DNA of 64,000 bases from Coleophoma eucalyptorum (Eukaryota; Ascomycota; Leotiomycetes; Helotiales; Dermateaceae), in assembly GCA_026120035.1 (NCBI GenBank), contig JALRME010000037.1, positions 248,001-312,000 on the forward strand. The letters run 5' to 3'. Positions 43,826 to 55,754 of this stretch are shown piece after piece. A program made the translations under genes and the position numbers. Under the pieces are notes generated by a model. That model searched no databases and was not told the DNA's origin. It worked only from the letters and a program-made list of their open reading frames with translations. Position 1 is the stretch's first letter, and each line of letters begins with the position of its first letter.

Positions 43826-44913
43826 ATGGCTCCTAGCTCCTCCTTCAAGAGTTCCTGGACACAGTTCTTCCCACCAAAGCCCCATTTCACCGACGAGGAC
43901 ATACCAAGTGATCTGAATGGCAAGGTCTACATAGTTACGGGTGCTAACTGTGGCATGGGCGCGGAACTCTCGCGGGTCCTCTACGCTAAGAATGCTACGG
44001 TCTACGTCGCTTGTCGTTCTGAGGAAAAGGCAGCGCAAGCCATTGCAAACATCAAAAGGGCTGTGCCAAAGTCAAACGGTGAACTAGTTTTCTTGTCTCT
44101 CGACCTCGCCGACCTGACCAAGGTCAAAGCCGCTGCGCAGAACTTCCTCGCGCAGGAGTCCAAGCTGCACGTCCTCTTCAATAATGCTGGCGTTATGGTG
44201 GGGCCAGCCGACCCGCCACTCAAGACAGTACAGGGCTACGAGCTTGCCCTGGGCGTGAATTGTGTTGGGACTTTCCTCTTTACCAAGCTGCTGACCCCTA
44301 TGCTAATCGCGACGGCCCGATCCGAGCCCGCCGATACTGTCCGCATCGTGTGGCTTTCGTCGTTCGGACTGGGGCAATACGCGCCGGAAAACCGCGGTAT
44401 TGACCTGGACAACCTGGACTACCACATACCCAAGCCGCACGTGGACCGCTATGGAATCAGCAAGTGCGGCGACTGGCTGCTGGGCGTGGAATATGCTCGT
44501 CGACACAAGTTCGATGGCATCGTGAGTGCCCCGATTAATCCTGGCAATCTCCGGACGGAGTTGGCGAGGCACCAAACTTTGGGGCTCAAACTTATCGCGC
44601 AATCGGTCGTCTACCCGGTCATCAACGGGGTGTATACTCAGCTCTTTGCCGCCTTTTCCCCCGAAGTCACGGTCGAAAAGGCAGACTGGACCACAAAGTG
44701 GAGTAAGTAATATCTTTATATAGGTGGAGTGGTTTATTATCAGCATTTTGGGCGAACATGGTCCTAACCTCTACTATAGTTATTCCATGGGGAAGATTCG
44801 CCCTGTTGCGACCAGATCTGCCCAAGGCAACCAAACCAGAGGAGGACGGAGGAAATGGAAACGCCCAACAGTTTTGGGAATGGAATGAGGAACAAGTCAA
44901 GGCCTACCTCTGA
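43826..44913 (+). CDS. Short-chain dehydrogenase/reductase (retinol dehydrogenase-like)
   Basis: Exons 43826-44702 and 44780-44913, 336 aa. Rossmann fold with GANCGMGAEL (TGxxxGxG; the second motif glycine pattern is slightly atypical), LDLADL, NNAGVM, LSS serine and catalytic YGISK. C-terminal IIPWGRFALLRPD then FWEWNEEQV is typical of the fungal WW-domain-oxidoreductase-like/retinol-dehydrogenase-like SDRs. NADP-dependent carbonyl reduction or alcohol oxidation. GC-rich third positions. Substrate unknown. Confidence 0.88.
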
Positions 44914-45683
44914 TCTATATAACTGAAACTAGTGCTTGTCTGGGTTGTCTTACGTGGTTGGCGTATAGTTTCTATCAATGTTACTGCTATAACCTTCTCG
45001 TTATCTGGCTTACACTAAAAGCCGTATGTTTCCTAAGTGTAAATATTTGTATCCTGTAGAATTGAACGGTACTGTATAATTAGAGTCATAACTTTCTTTT
45101 ACTCCATAATAAAACTAAGGCTTTAATAATAATTGCCTTTTAGTTCTTTAAATCTTTTATACGCTGCGGAAGATATAGAATAAGAGAAAATTCACAGTTG
45201 GTATAGAAAAGATACTACTATTGCCACCAAATTTCCATCTTACACCATGCTTTCTAATTACCATCTTTGACTCATGAAAGTGGATGTGTGACTAACCCTA
45301 AAACAGTCATCTTTATTCACATTCCATCAACAATGAAGAACTAAGCGAGATATACCACAATGATCGAAGGGATGGGTTTACATATTCGAGTCCGATACTA
45401 AGCCATAGAAAACAAAAACAGATCACAGAACTGTAGTCTATTTTCTTTTACTAGCTTATGACTTTGATTATTAAGATCTTGCCAAATAGGTATTAGGAGG
45501 TGGTCCAATCATCGCCCTAACCTCGTATATCACGCCAAGCTTGATCACTTCCGTGTCAGCACTAGCCACTCATCCGCGCTCTAATTCCGCTGCAACTGTC
45601 ATCAGTCACGTTATAACAATTCGATATTTATTGTCTCTATAACCATAACCCAAGGCTATTTGCAGAACAAAGAATCAAGCAAT
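44914..45683. other. Intergenic region
   Basis: Nothing recognisable. Confidence 0.4.
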
Positions 45684-46824
45684 ATGGTGTCCTTCACAGA
45701 GAGCACGATAAAATATACTTCCAATGGAGAGAAAGAACTCTACTATATCGAGGCTGGACCTTACAATGGGCCGCTTCTAATCTTTATCCACGGCTGGCCT
45801 GGTATGGCACGCATGTGGACACCACAACTCAATACCTTCGCTCAACTCGGATTCCGAGTCGTTGCTCCAGACATGCCCGTATGTAGCCCACCACATCAAA
45901 TCTGAACAATTGACTAAATACGAATTATAGGGATATGGCAAATCCACCGTCACAAAAGTAGCCAAAGACTACAGCCATGAAGTCATAATCCCCGGTCTCC
46001 TCGCTATGCTCAATGATGTAGGCTGTGACCAAGCTGTCTGGATCGGTCACGACTGGGGAGCAAGCGTTGTATCCTCTCTCGCAGCTACACACCCAGAAGT
46101 TTGCCGCGCGGTTTGTCTTCTTAACGTCCCCTACCGCATCACCGAACTCGGAAGAGAGGAGCTGATGAAGTACGCAAACCGTGAGATGTACCCAGCTGAC
46201 AAATACCCATGGGGTCAGTGGGGCCACATGCATTGGTACGAGATGGAATTCGAGAAAGCAACCAGGTTTCTGGAGAACAACGGACATATTTTCTTGAAGA
46301 TGATTTCTGCGCCTGGTGACCCCGCAGGATGGGGGAAGCCGTCTTTTACTGCGGATATTGTGCAGCAGGGTGGCTGGTTCGGTGGTATTGAGAAGCTCCC
46401 AGCAGAATTTGATGTCGTGCCTCCTAACAACATTTACGAGAGAGCTGGATGCCCCGAGGTATTGAACGACTTGATTACAGCCATGACTAAGAATGGATGG
46501 TGGAGCGCTGACGCATACTATCTCAATCACGACGCAAATCGGGGATTCAACCTCTCTAAATCTGTTAATAACGGGGTTTTGGAATTCCCCTTCTTGTATG
46601 TCCATGCGGACTGGGACGCAGCGTGCGATAGTCATAATTCTAGATTGGCGGAGCCTATGAGGAAACACTGCAAGAAACTGACACAAGTCAGTATTCCGGC
46701 GGGCCATTGGGTGAATTTGGAGCAGGCGGCTGCTACGAATGCGGCGTTGTCGAGATGGTTGGTTGAGGAGGTTAAGGATTATTGGCCTGGGTTCTGGAGC
46801 CAGCCCTTTGTAAAGAACGTGTGA
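45684..46824 (+). CDS. Epoxide hydrolase (alpha/beta hydrolase)
   Basis: Exons 45684-45878 and 45931-46824, 362 aa. Oxyanion-hole HGWPG, nucleophile Asp in WIGHDWGASV, long cap domain (HMHWYEMEFEKATRF), and C-terminal His in PAGHWVNLEQ. This fits soluble epoxide hydrolases that open epoxides to diols. The junction gives APDMPGYGKSTV, the usual family sequence. No signal peptide. Could detoxify or tailor an epoxide; no direct tie to the PKS cluster. Confidence 0.9.
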
Positions 46825-48181
46825 GCGGGTCTTTGTTCGATTTTCAAACGAAAAAATTATTTTCATTTGGGCGAGGTGAACTACTAAATGTGAGGATATC
46901 ACAAAATAGGTAATGCTTATTCAATAGCTACCTTCCAGACTACTATACAAATGTTTAGAAGAACGCTACGAGAGGAATATATCTAAGCTCCTTTGAACTA
47001 ACTCAAATGATACTACTCTGTTATATGCACCAACTCAGAATGGCACCGGCTCTCTAACATCTAGAAAGTCTCTATTCTCTATTAAATATTGAAGTCAAGA
47101 AGGTTGTTTCATAAATCCTGAGACTTATAGTTGTGAATTCCCACAGACTTCTTATATCCAACTAAAGCTTTGTAATGCACTATGCTAGTACTTGTAAATC
47201 GCTCTAACATTCGAAAAGGTCGCTAAAACTCTGGTTCTATTAGATGCAAGGATATAAGAGTTAACATTGTTACGCTAAGCACTTTCTTACATCTTTAATT
47301 TGCGCTCGGATATCTTCTTAACCTCTTCTACATCAACTAAGTCTATGTAGAGCAGCTTAAACTGTTAGCTATTTCAAGTGGTAACCTATGCTTTGGGCCT
47401 TATATCTTCCTGAACCAGTGACGATGGAAGTCGATAAAACAACTTCATTTGAAACACTGCAGCTGTTTTGAATTTTGAAGAAATATCTGGTCCGAATTTG
47501 ACCTACATTAATGTAAATTCAGGACAAGATGGACTGACGTCCGTCCCTGCGTCCCGAGACACACCCTGTAACGAGAAGAACCATAGGTACTTCGAGCTCA
47601 AGGAATTATAAACCTGTGGACGCATCAGAATTTCTCTATATTTGTATTTCAACTGAGTCATATATTTTTAACGAGCACCCCTGACCTATTAATTCTGAAA
47701 ATTATCAGCGCGTCGTCGCCGTCCCCTTGAATTTACAAAGGACCTCCCTTTACACCATTATAGGCCTACCAACTTACGACACTACCACCAAACTTTTCTT
47801 CCCTTTTAAACCTATAGAAAAATTAGATATAGATATACAGGCTTTATTATAATGCTAAAAAGCTTTGCCCACTCTTGCGGCAGCCGGGGCGTGCTCTGTC
47901 ATACGCCGTCGCCATATAGACTGATACCTCCTCCAATCAAGCGAGTTACGACCCTGGTTAGTTACGTTGTGATCATAGTAATCTCGGTAAATCTTATTAC
48001 TGCTTGTTGCTGCCTTGCGCTAAAGCTAATGGCATTCATCAAGTTTGTCCCTTCGATAGGCATTCATATATTAATTAATCGTGCTCCTCCGAATGCTTCT
48101 TCATTTAATAAGAACTAACCGACGTTCACACACTGCCAGATACCCGTCCGACATACTCTAGCTTGCATAACACGAGACAAC
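46825..48181. other. 1.4-kb intergenic region
   Basis: No supportable gene. An 88-codon open frame at 47852-48118 has no recognisable domain or intron signals and is not called. Confidence 0.45.
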
Positions 48182-48666
48182 ATGGCTGCGACAGATACCT
48201 CGATCCGCTCCAGCTGCCACTGCGGCGCCATCACGGTCACAGTTCCCCGACTCCCCGAGTATATCAACATATGCCAATGCACGATTTGTAGACGCTACGG
48301 CGCTGCTTGGGGCTACTACCATCCCGACGAAGTAAAGATCGAAACGAAGCCGAACGCAGTGACCAAGCAGTATATCTGGGGCGATCGAGACCTGTCTTTC
48401 AACTTCTGCGATAGCTGCGGTTGCGTGTAAGTCAACCAAATTTCCGCTCTATTCGATCGAAGACTGATGTTGTGTACGTTAGATGTTATTGGTGGCCCAT
48501 TGGACCTACGCCTACAGACGGAGGAGAATACCAAATGGGGCTCAACACAAACAATGTCAATCCCGAGCTCCTAAGGTTCGTCGATCGAAAGTTTGAGTAT
48601 TCGCAATTGATCGTCCCGCTGCGGTCAAAGGACATGGCGCATCCTGATGATCTAGCTAAGTATTGA
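48182..48666 (+). CDS. GFA/CENP-V family (glutathione-dependent formaldehyde-activating enzyme-like) protein
   Basis: Exons 48182-48426 and 48483-48666, 142 aa. Zinc-binding pattern SCHCGAITVTV, CQCTICRRYGAAWGYY and FCDSCGCV, as in PF04828. The GFA family was named for S-hydroxymethylglutathione formation, but most fungal members have unknown substrates. Stand-alone small cytosolic protein. Confidence 0.9.
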
Positions 48667-49264
48667 ACACTGTCTCGAATCAGTGCAATACGTAGATACC
48701 TTATAGATTGACCCATGAAACTTGTTGTCTTATATCTGAACGAATATTGGACCAATTGCCTTATCGTTCTGTGCTCATGATAGTCGTTACTGCTATCCCA
48801 ATGCCTGCCTCGGAACTATGACAACCGTTGCAAACTCTAAGGCTTTATCAACAACATCACTTCTTTAACTCCCTTCTCCGGCAACGCGATATCATACCCA
48901 AACGCACTCAGCAGCCCATAGCTACAGTAGCAATCACTAAGCAAGTTGATCTGTTTGCTATTGTTCTTTAGCTATTCGTCAGGACGCAGGGACAGACGTT
49001 AGAAGTGTTTGTAGGCGTTGTTCCACGTGATCGTCGGATATGAACAACCCCGCCCACGCCCTGCGCCTGATTCTCCTCCTTATTAGAGAAGGTGCCAAGG
49101 AAACCAGCAATTTCTTGCAGTCATACCTTAATCTTGTCAAAAGGACGGTTGAAATACTAAACCTGCTTAAACTTTCAAAATCTTCACATCCCAATCTTAC
49201 TGTTACCCTCTTATAAAACTACAAACCTTTTTGTCTCTGGTATGCTTCATCGATCATCATCAAA
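48667..49264. other. Intergenic region
   Basis: Nothing recognisable apart from the probable promoter of the following MFS gene. Confidence 0.4.
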
Positions 49265-50925
49265 ATGAGTAGTAAACAGCTTGGCTTCATATTGACGACC
49301 ACCGAAATCGGTAAAATCGCAGAGCCACAACGTATATATCGAGCAGAGCAAGGCCCTACCAAGAATCTGCCACCCCGCCTTATCTCGCCCCATGTTCTAG
49401 TACCACCAGTTGCTTCTGCGCCCCCAGCTAAGAATGGGCACGGGTCGCTTATACCACAAGCCCCACAGGAACTGGAGTCATTCACGGTGCAGGAACCACC
49501 AGAGAGTGGATTTACAGCAGCAGAATCTGCTCCTAGTGTCTGGGAACCGTATAAGAATCGCTTCCGGTTCGTTGCAGCATGTCTTGTAGGTTTCATTGGG
49601 GGTCTCAACGATTCAGCCCCAGGAGCCTTGCTTCCATACATCGAGAAGCAAGTCTTACATTATTCCCGACTTCAAAAGACTCCACTAATTGTGTTGAAAG
49701 GAACTACTCCATTGGCTATGCTATTGTCTCTACTATCTTCGTGGCCAATGCTTTTGGGTTTATCTGCGCCGCATTCTTTATCAACGCAATTACCAACAAA
49801 TTCGGTCGTAGTATTGCTCTTATCCTTGCTGAGATTTTATTAGTAGCCAGTTATGTCACAGTAGTGAACAAGCCTCCCTTCCCCGTGCTTGTTGTATCGT
49901 AAGTATTATCCTCAAATTATAAATCCAGGGCACATTATAACAATGACTTCCGTTATTAATGCAAAACCGCGACTGACAGCATAGATTTTTCCTCACGGGA
50001 TTAGGAGCAGCTATCCACTTGGCCATATGTAATGTGTTTGTAGCGAACTTGCGAAATGGACCATTCTTCAGTGGAATCTTCCAAGGGATGTACGGCGTTG
50101 GAGGAACCATTGGGCCATTGATCGCCACATCTCTAGTGCGAAACGGGCTTCATTGGAGCACTTTCTACTTCATAACCCTTGGTATTGCCGTGTTCAATAT
50201 TGGCTGGTGCGGATGGTCTTTCTGGGGGTATGAGAAGGATTCACCCCAGCACCACGATGGCCCAACAGTGGCAGGCACTACTGTATCCCCACTGGCTCGA
50301 GTAAGGAAACTAGTTACCAATAAGCCGACTATTTTCGGAGCAATGTTTATATTTGCATATCAAGGTATCGAGGTCGCCATCTCCGGCTGGGTAGTTTCAT
50401 TCCTAGTATCATATAGGGGTGGAGACCTAACGAAAGTTGGATACGTTTCTGCAGGATTCTGGGGCGGTATTACACTCGGTGAGCGCTTTATAGTCCATAT
50501 CCGCTTGACCATCACTAATAGAGGCAGGACGTTTTTTCCTTTCTTATCTAGGCTCCAAGATAGGAGAGCGTATCTTCGTCTTCAGCATAATTGCCGGCAC
50601 ATTAGTTCTTCAACTCCTCGTCTGGTTCGTGCCATCAGTTATAGGAGATTCCATTGCGGTATCACTAGCGGGATTTTTACTCGGCCCAATCTATCCAGCT
50701 GCAACAGCGACTTTTGTTCGATTGATTCCGAAGCGAATGCAGGTATCCAGCTTCTCGTTTATTGCTGGCGTTGGTAGTTCAGGCGGTGCTTTTATTCCAT
50801 TCTTGACAGGTATATTGGCTCAACAGGCTGGGACGTGGGTCTTGCATCCTATCTGTATTTGCTTGTTTGCTGCTATGGGAGGAACTTGGTACATGCTCTC
50901 AGAAAAGCACCAGAGCACGGAATAA
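49265..50925 (+). CDS. MFS transporter, fungal fucose-permease-like (Bsc6-type), with a GC-AG intron
   Basis: Exons 49265-49647, 49701-49898, 49985-50478, 50552-50925; 482 aa. Long polar N-terminus (~95 aa), then FRFVAACLVGFIGGLNDSAPGALLPYIEK, the signature of this family, joined to NYSIGYAIVSTIFVANAFGF. The first intron only keeps frame if it uses a GC-AG donor (GCAAGT, 53 nt). Later segments: GIFQGMYGVGGTIGPL, AYQGIEVAISGW, GFLLGPIYPAATATF. Plasma-membrane carrier, substrate unknown. Confidence 0.88.
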
Positions 50926-51626
50926 ACAACAATAAAGGTACTCAGGAGATGGTAATGTTCCGGGCTTTGGTTTGGCCTAGAGTTCGGAAAGAATACTTAA
51001 ATGTTTGTTTTAGATAAGGTGTCGGTTAAATTTTAGGATTTAGATACAGGGAGTAACAGATGCGCCGAAAATATTTATCAATCAGCATTGGGGTGTGGAA
51101 GTCATGGTAATTTATTGAGTTTTCTGGCGGATTCCAAATTCTTATTTACAGCCAAACGTTTGAGATACGTAGCTTGCTAATTTGAAATCTTCATCTTGAT
51201 GGAAAACCAAAATCACATCACGGCTGTCTCAAAGTTCGGGGTGGGGGGAGAAGGGAAACCTAGCAATACCATACAATAAAAGTCAAACTCTTTCAGAAGT
51301 GCATTTATAGGAACTGCGAATATCTTACCGAAAATAAACCCGAGTTTTCTCTACAGAACCACTATAAATTTAGCAAAAATCGTAGAAATAAAGCATAAGT
51401 AATTCTTATCTCGTTAGCTGGCTCGTCGCACTTGTCATGTATTGGTAACTAGTGAGGTTTGATTTATAAGTTGCGATTTGTAAGTCGGCGTCATAACCGG
51501 AGTAACCCCGCACCTGACTTCCACCAACTTTCTAACCCGACAAACTATCATTAAACTACCTCGCTTCTTTTTGAGTTGAACATAATGATATTACTCCTAT
51601 ATTGCTGACTGAGTTGGTCTACTGCG
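50926..51626. other. Intergenic region
   Basis: AT-rich; nothing recognisable. Confidence 0.4.
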
Positions 51627-52863
51627 ATGTCTCCCAAGATCTTTGCAACTGGTACTGTCAGTGGTTTCTTTTGTAGTTAGTCATTTCCAAGTAATCTAGT
51701 ATATGAATTCTATTTCCAACTTGGTTCATGTAATACTTCAAGATAAACTGCAATCTCTATTGCTAACACACAATTTACAGACAGGCTACGTCGGAGGCGA
51801 CGTTCTCTATACTCTTCTCCAAACCTATCCAGGATGGGAGTCCAATATAACATGTCTGGTTCGCAGCCCCACCCGTGGTGCGGCCCTTTCGGCCGTCTAC
51901 CCTAACATCAAAATCGTGTATGGAACTCTGGAAGACAGCCAAGTGCTCGAAGAAGAAGCCTCAAAAGCAGATATAGTGCTCCATTGGGCAAGCTCAGATC
52001 ATGTGGGAGCTGCTACTGCTATTAAGAAAGGAATGGAGATGGGTTATGGAGGGTACTGGATCCATACTAGTGGCACAAATATTCTACTCAACCCCGAGCT
52101 TCTTTCTGGGAAGAAAGATATATCCGGGCGGACGAACGAGGTTAAGATTTATGATGATTGGGATAATATCAAAGAAGTTATCTCATTCCCTGGTATGAAC
52201 ACAACCCACCTATTCTCCATCCACTTTGTGAAAGACTACATATTAATTTATCGCAAAGATGAACATTCCCACCGGCCCTGCGACAAAGTCCCGCTCTCGC
52301 TCGCCAACTCCCAAAAGATTAAAACAGCCATAATCTGTCCTCCTACTATCTGGGGCCGCGGTCGAGGCACCGGCTCGACTCGCTCGCAACAAATCTACGA
52401 GCTTGCTCGTCTCACGCTTGACCGTGGAGCTGAAATCATTGCCGACCCCCCTGGCGCACCTAAAACTTTCTGGCCAAATGTTCACTTACATGATTTAGCG
52501 AGACTGTACCTGGACATCATCAACTCAGCAGCGACAGAGTTGGAAGGCGGAAAGGGTGCCGCGACTTGGGGGAGCGAGGGGTATTATTTTGCGGAGAATG
52601 GAATGCACTATTGGCAGGATGTTGCTAAGTTAATTGCTGAGGAGGCTGAGAAGCAAGGCTGCCTCAAGAGCAGAAATATCTCGACACTCCGGTCTGACCA
52701 TGAAGAGATCTTTAATCGGGCTGGACCTGCGCTGCTAAATTCTGGGGCTAGTTGTAAGTCTATTAGAGCGAAGAAATTGTTTGGCTGGAGTTGCGTAGAG
52801 GGAGAGTTGAAAGATGAGATTCCAGAGATAGTGCGAGGAGAGGCAGAGCGTATAGAAATATGA
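51627..52863 (+). CDS. NAD(P)-dependent epimerase/dehydratase-like protein (extended SDR, NmrA-like)
   Basis: Exons 51627-51656, 51781-52192, 52259-52863; 348 aa. The tiny first exon supplies MSPKIFATGT, joined to TGYVGGDVLYTLL to complete the TGxxGxxG NAD(P) site. Then LVRSPTRG, VLHWASSDH, HTSGTN, and IICPPTIWGRGRGTGS. These are typical of the fungal nucleoside-diphosphate-sugar-epimerase-like family. The catalytic YxxxK is not evident, so activity is uncertain. The last intron is 66 nt and in frame if retained. Confidence 0.85.
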
Positions 52864-53365
52864 GGGCGGAATCATACTGTGATTTTGGCTGGGAAATTGG
52901 CACATTATCAAGTCGGAAGCTGTAAAGCTACTCGGTGAAGAATTTCTTGTCGAGAAAGAATTTAAAGGCTAAATATAACTTTTGTAACAGTCGAGCAACC
53001 GTTGTTCTATTGTCACTATTTGGATCTCTAAATTATCAAGGGACAGCTAGTTGACCAGGACTAAAGCTTGAACGTTGAGCAATTAAATAATCTCTCAAGT
53101 GTTATGTAATTGAGCTTTGATACATGCTTGTTTAGCACAGATAATGAAGCAGAGCTGACCGCGAATCCAAATTTCCATCTTCGGCTTTGAAGCCTACTCA
53201 ATCGTAAAAGTCTGACAAAGTCAAAGAACTTCACTCGGATATGCGATCTAATCTTGTGATCTCGCAAGCTTCATATTCACTACACGGACAAGCGTAATCA
53301 CTTCTTTTCAAGATCAAGTTTGATGTGGTTAAAGGGATCAAGTGGTTTATAGATCTCAAAAATTC
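52864..53365. other. Convergent 3' intergenic region
   Basis: Nothing recognisable. Confidence 0.4.
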
Positions 53366-53801
53366 CTAGGTCTTTATCAGATATCTTCGATGTTTGCAAA
53401 AGACTTCTGATGGCTTACGTTCACCTGTAAACAACGGCTCGGTTGCCTTCAAGTATGGCACATAGTAGCTTTTGGTGGCTTGTTCCTAATGCACGACTTT
53501 CATTAGTCTTTATTAAATGTTCAGAGTTCACCTGAAAATCATCTGCTCAAGCTTGCTTGTATAGCATGTCGCTTACACTCATGAACCAGTTAAAATCTTT
53601 TGCCCACCCCTCAGTCCATCGAAACGTTCCAGGCTCTTGTAGATTCTCTCCAACGAAAAAATAAATACACTCAGGCTCCTTAATTACTAAGTCGTAGGCG
53701 GTTTGAAAGTGGGAGAGGAAGGTCTCGCGGTCCTTAGGGTCGAAGGTCACTCTGACTTGGGCGATGAATGCTACCTCCGGTGCTTTGATTAAAGTTGCCA
53801 T
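53366..53801 (-). CDS. Antibiotic biosynthesis monooxygenase (ABM)-like small protein
   Basis: Exons 53801-53577 and 53485-53366, 114 aa; joined sequence NWFMSEQATKSYYVPYL. Dimeric alpha/beta-barrel ABM fold: VAFIAQVRVTFDPKD, FLSHFQTAYDLVIKEPEC, WTEGWAKDFNWFM, and the end KATEPLF. Such proteins act as cofactor-free oxygenases or unknown stress proteins. The exact C-terminus after LFTGERKP is uncertain since a further splice is possible. Confidence 0.75.
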
Positions 53802-54337
53802 TTTGCTTGGTGTAACTTGGCCCAAGAGTGATGATGTTTTTGAGCTGTTTATGAGATTGGAGCCAGAGTACCATCACTTGTTATATTCTTCTGGTACGTC
53901 GTAAACGTTTCCACTTAGGTATCGTTCCAAGAAGGCCAAGGCCACGGCTTACGTCAGATGAAGTCATGCCATCCTGGTCTGGAGAACCTGGAAATAGGTT
54001 CCCTAGACAGTAAATTGGCACAGTAGAAACGGTGACGCATTGTTCTAATCTTACTTGCGGGAGAAAGTCACCTTAAAAACGTACCCTGAATTGATGGGAG
54101 GAAGCATGCATTATTAAGCAGCAATGTAGAAAGCAGAAACCGGAGAAACCTACAGTTTAAGTTCCAAGGAAAGTCAATATTGATCGGATATCATATGTTG
54201 ACGAAGGGGCAACTAAGAATCAAATAGCCGGTAGCTTTCGATGTGGTGGTTTTGTGGTAGTTATTAAGGTAAGATATCAGCCGGGGACTCCAATTAAAGC
54301 ACCAATGGTTCAGATGGACCAGCAGCTTCAAATCCAA

Positions 54338-54465
54338 TCCGCTATGGCGCAATTGGCTAGCGCGGTAAGCATTTAAAGATGATCAATTTATCACAATTCA
54401 TAAGCTAATTCAATACAGTTCGACTGTTAATCGAGAGGTTGGAAGTTCAAGCCTTCCTAGCGGAG
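54338..54465 (+). tRNA. tRNA-Asn (GTT) interrupted by a 54-nt insert at position 26/27
   Basis: Exonic parts 54338-54364 and 54419-54465 fold into a complete cloverleaf. Acceptor TCCGCTA pairs with TAGCGGA (7/7); D-stem GCGC pairs with GCGC; anticodon stem TTCGA/TCGAG with loop CTGTTAA (anticodon GTT at 54426-54428); T-stem GGAAG/CTTCC with loop TTCAAGC. A-box (TGGCGCAATTGG) and B-box (AGTTCAAGCCT) fit the Pol III consensus, and a T6 terminator follows at 54470-54475. The insert 54365-54418 lies between the D arm and anticodon arm, not at canonical 37/38. It starts GTAAGC, holds GCTAAT, and ends ACAG, like an mRNA intron. Confidence 0.85.
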
Positions 54466-55416
54466 TTCCTTTTTTGCAATTTTTTGATGCCTAACCTTGG
54501 TGACTAATACACCTTTACATATAGGAAGCCGAAAATAGTGGAACCGATTGTACCCACAGACCTTTGCTCCGCGACCCGAAGCGACCTCACTAAATACCCA
54601 GAATTTGCAGACCAAGGTGGATCTCTAACTCTAGTTTTTGTGTTCATTGTACATCTTGACCAATGCGCTCTGGTCATTTCCCTACGGGCAGGTGGTTGCG
54701 GCTGGGAAAATAAGCCCATTTCGAGAGCAAAACTAAAATGCAGAAAACATGCAACAGTATGTATTCGCTAGTTGTCACCCACCCAACTGCTAATCTACCG
54801 ATCTGAAGCTTTCCTTAGCTTAATACTTAGAACGGCCGCTTCTAGCTTAGATTTTAAGTACGTTATCCTACCAAATTGAGTAGGCTATGTAAGTAGAGGG
54901 TAAAGTAAAACCTCACTAGATGATAATAGTAAGTCGTAGTAATCCGAGTTAATCTAAGGTGATCTAAAGTAATTCTTTCGTATGTATGATATATAGATAG
55001 GTAGACCTATACCTACGGGTTATAGAGACGATTCGGGGGAACGTAAGTAACTAATGCTAGTTTCTATACGTATAAATATATATCCTATAGATAGATAGTA
55101 GCTTCTTACTTGTCGAACATCTAGGATTGTCCCCGAGTACTGAACGCAAGTAAACGCTAATCTACTAAGCCCTTGACTTTTGTGCTGATTCTAAAATATG
55201 AAGATTGACCTGATTTTAAAAAACGATCCGATATAGCACTCCTCCGAAGGATATTGACGAGCCACTAGCCACTATAAATCGTCAACTAGAAGATGGAGTG
55301 CACTCACAAAACATCCTTGCACATGTTACTGCAAGAAATCAAGCTCTTGAGAATGAGCTTCAAATCGAAAGAGGCGAAGCGTTGCTGGCAGCGAGAAACG
55401 AGTAGAATGCGCAGAA
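54466..55416. other. AT-rich region after the tRNA
   Basis: Rich in TA steps and GATAGATAG-like runs (54.85-55.2 kb). No intact gene; it may be the remains of an element inserted beside the tRNA, but no terminal repeats were found. Confidence 0.35.
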
Positions 55417-55587
55417 ATGAAGACAATGAAGGCTCGGTTCAAATATATGGAGCGCGAGCTCAGTGAGACGAGAGAGGAAAACCGACAATTGAAAATTAAC
55501 ATTGAAAAGTACCGCAAGAAGATCAACGATCTGGAAGCTTGGAAGCTGCGCATGAAGGCTATGATTGACGGGGATCCAGAAGGTTAG
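55257..55587 (+). pseudogene. Coiled-coil coding remnant
   Basis: Two adjacent plus-strand stretches in different frames both read as charged coiled coil: upstream RQLEDGVHSQNILAHVTARN (about 55279-55410, then stop) and downstream MKTMKARFKYMERELSETRE onward (55417-55587, stop TAG). The frame change and stop between them suggest a decayed gene whose C-terminal end is left. Family not recognised; a transposase tail is one possibility. Confidence 0.4.
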
Positions 55588-55754
55588 CTGGTATCAAAAT
55601 ACATATTTATTCATGTCGTATATCTGTTGTGTAATCTATCATACATTTTGACTTGTCTTTGCTTCACTTCCATGTCTACACCATTCATTAACAACAATAT
55701 ATTCCTCTCCTATATTAAGTGAATCTATCACCACTCACTTGGGGATATCACTTC

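Noticed and set aside
47852..48118. 88-codon open frame upstream of the GFA gene
   Set aside because: No family similarity recognised and low-complexity hydrophobic stretches only.
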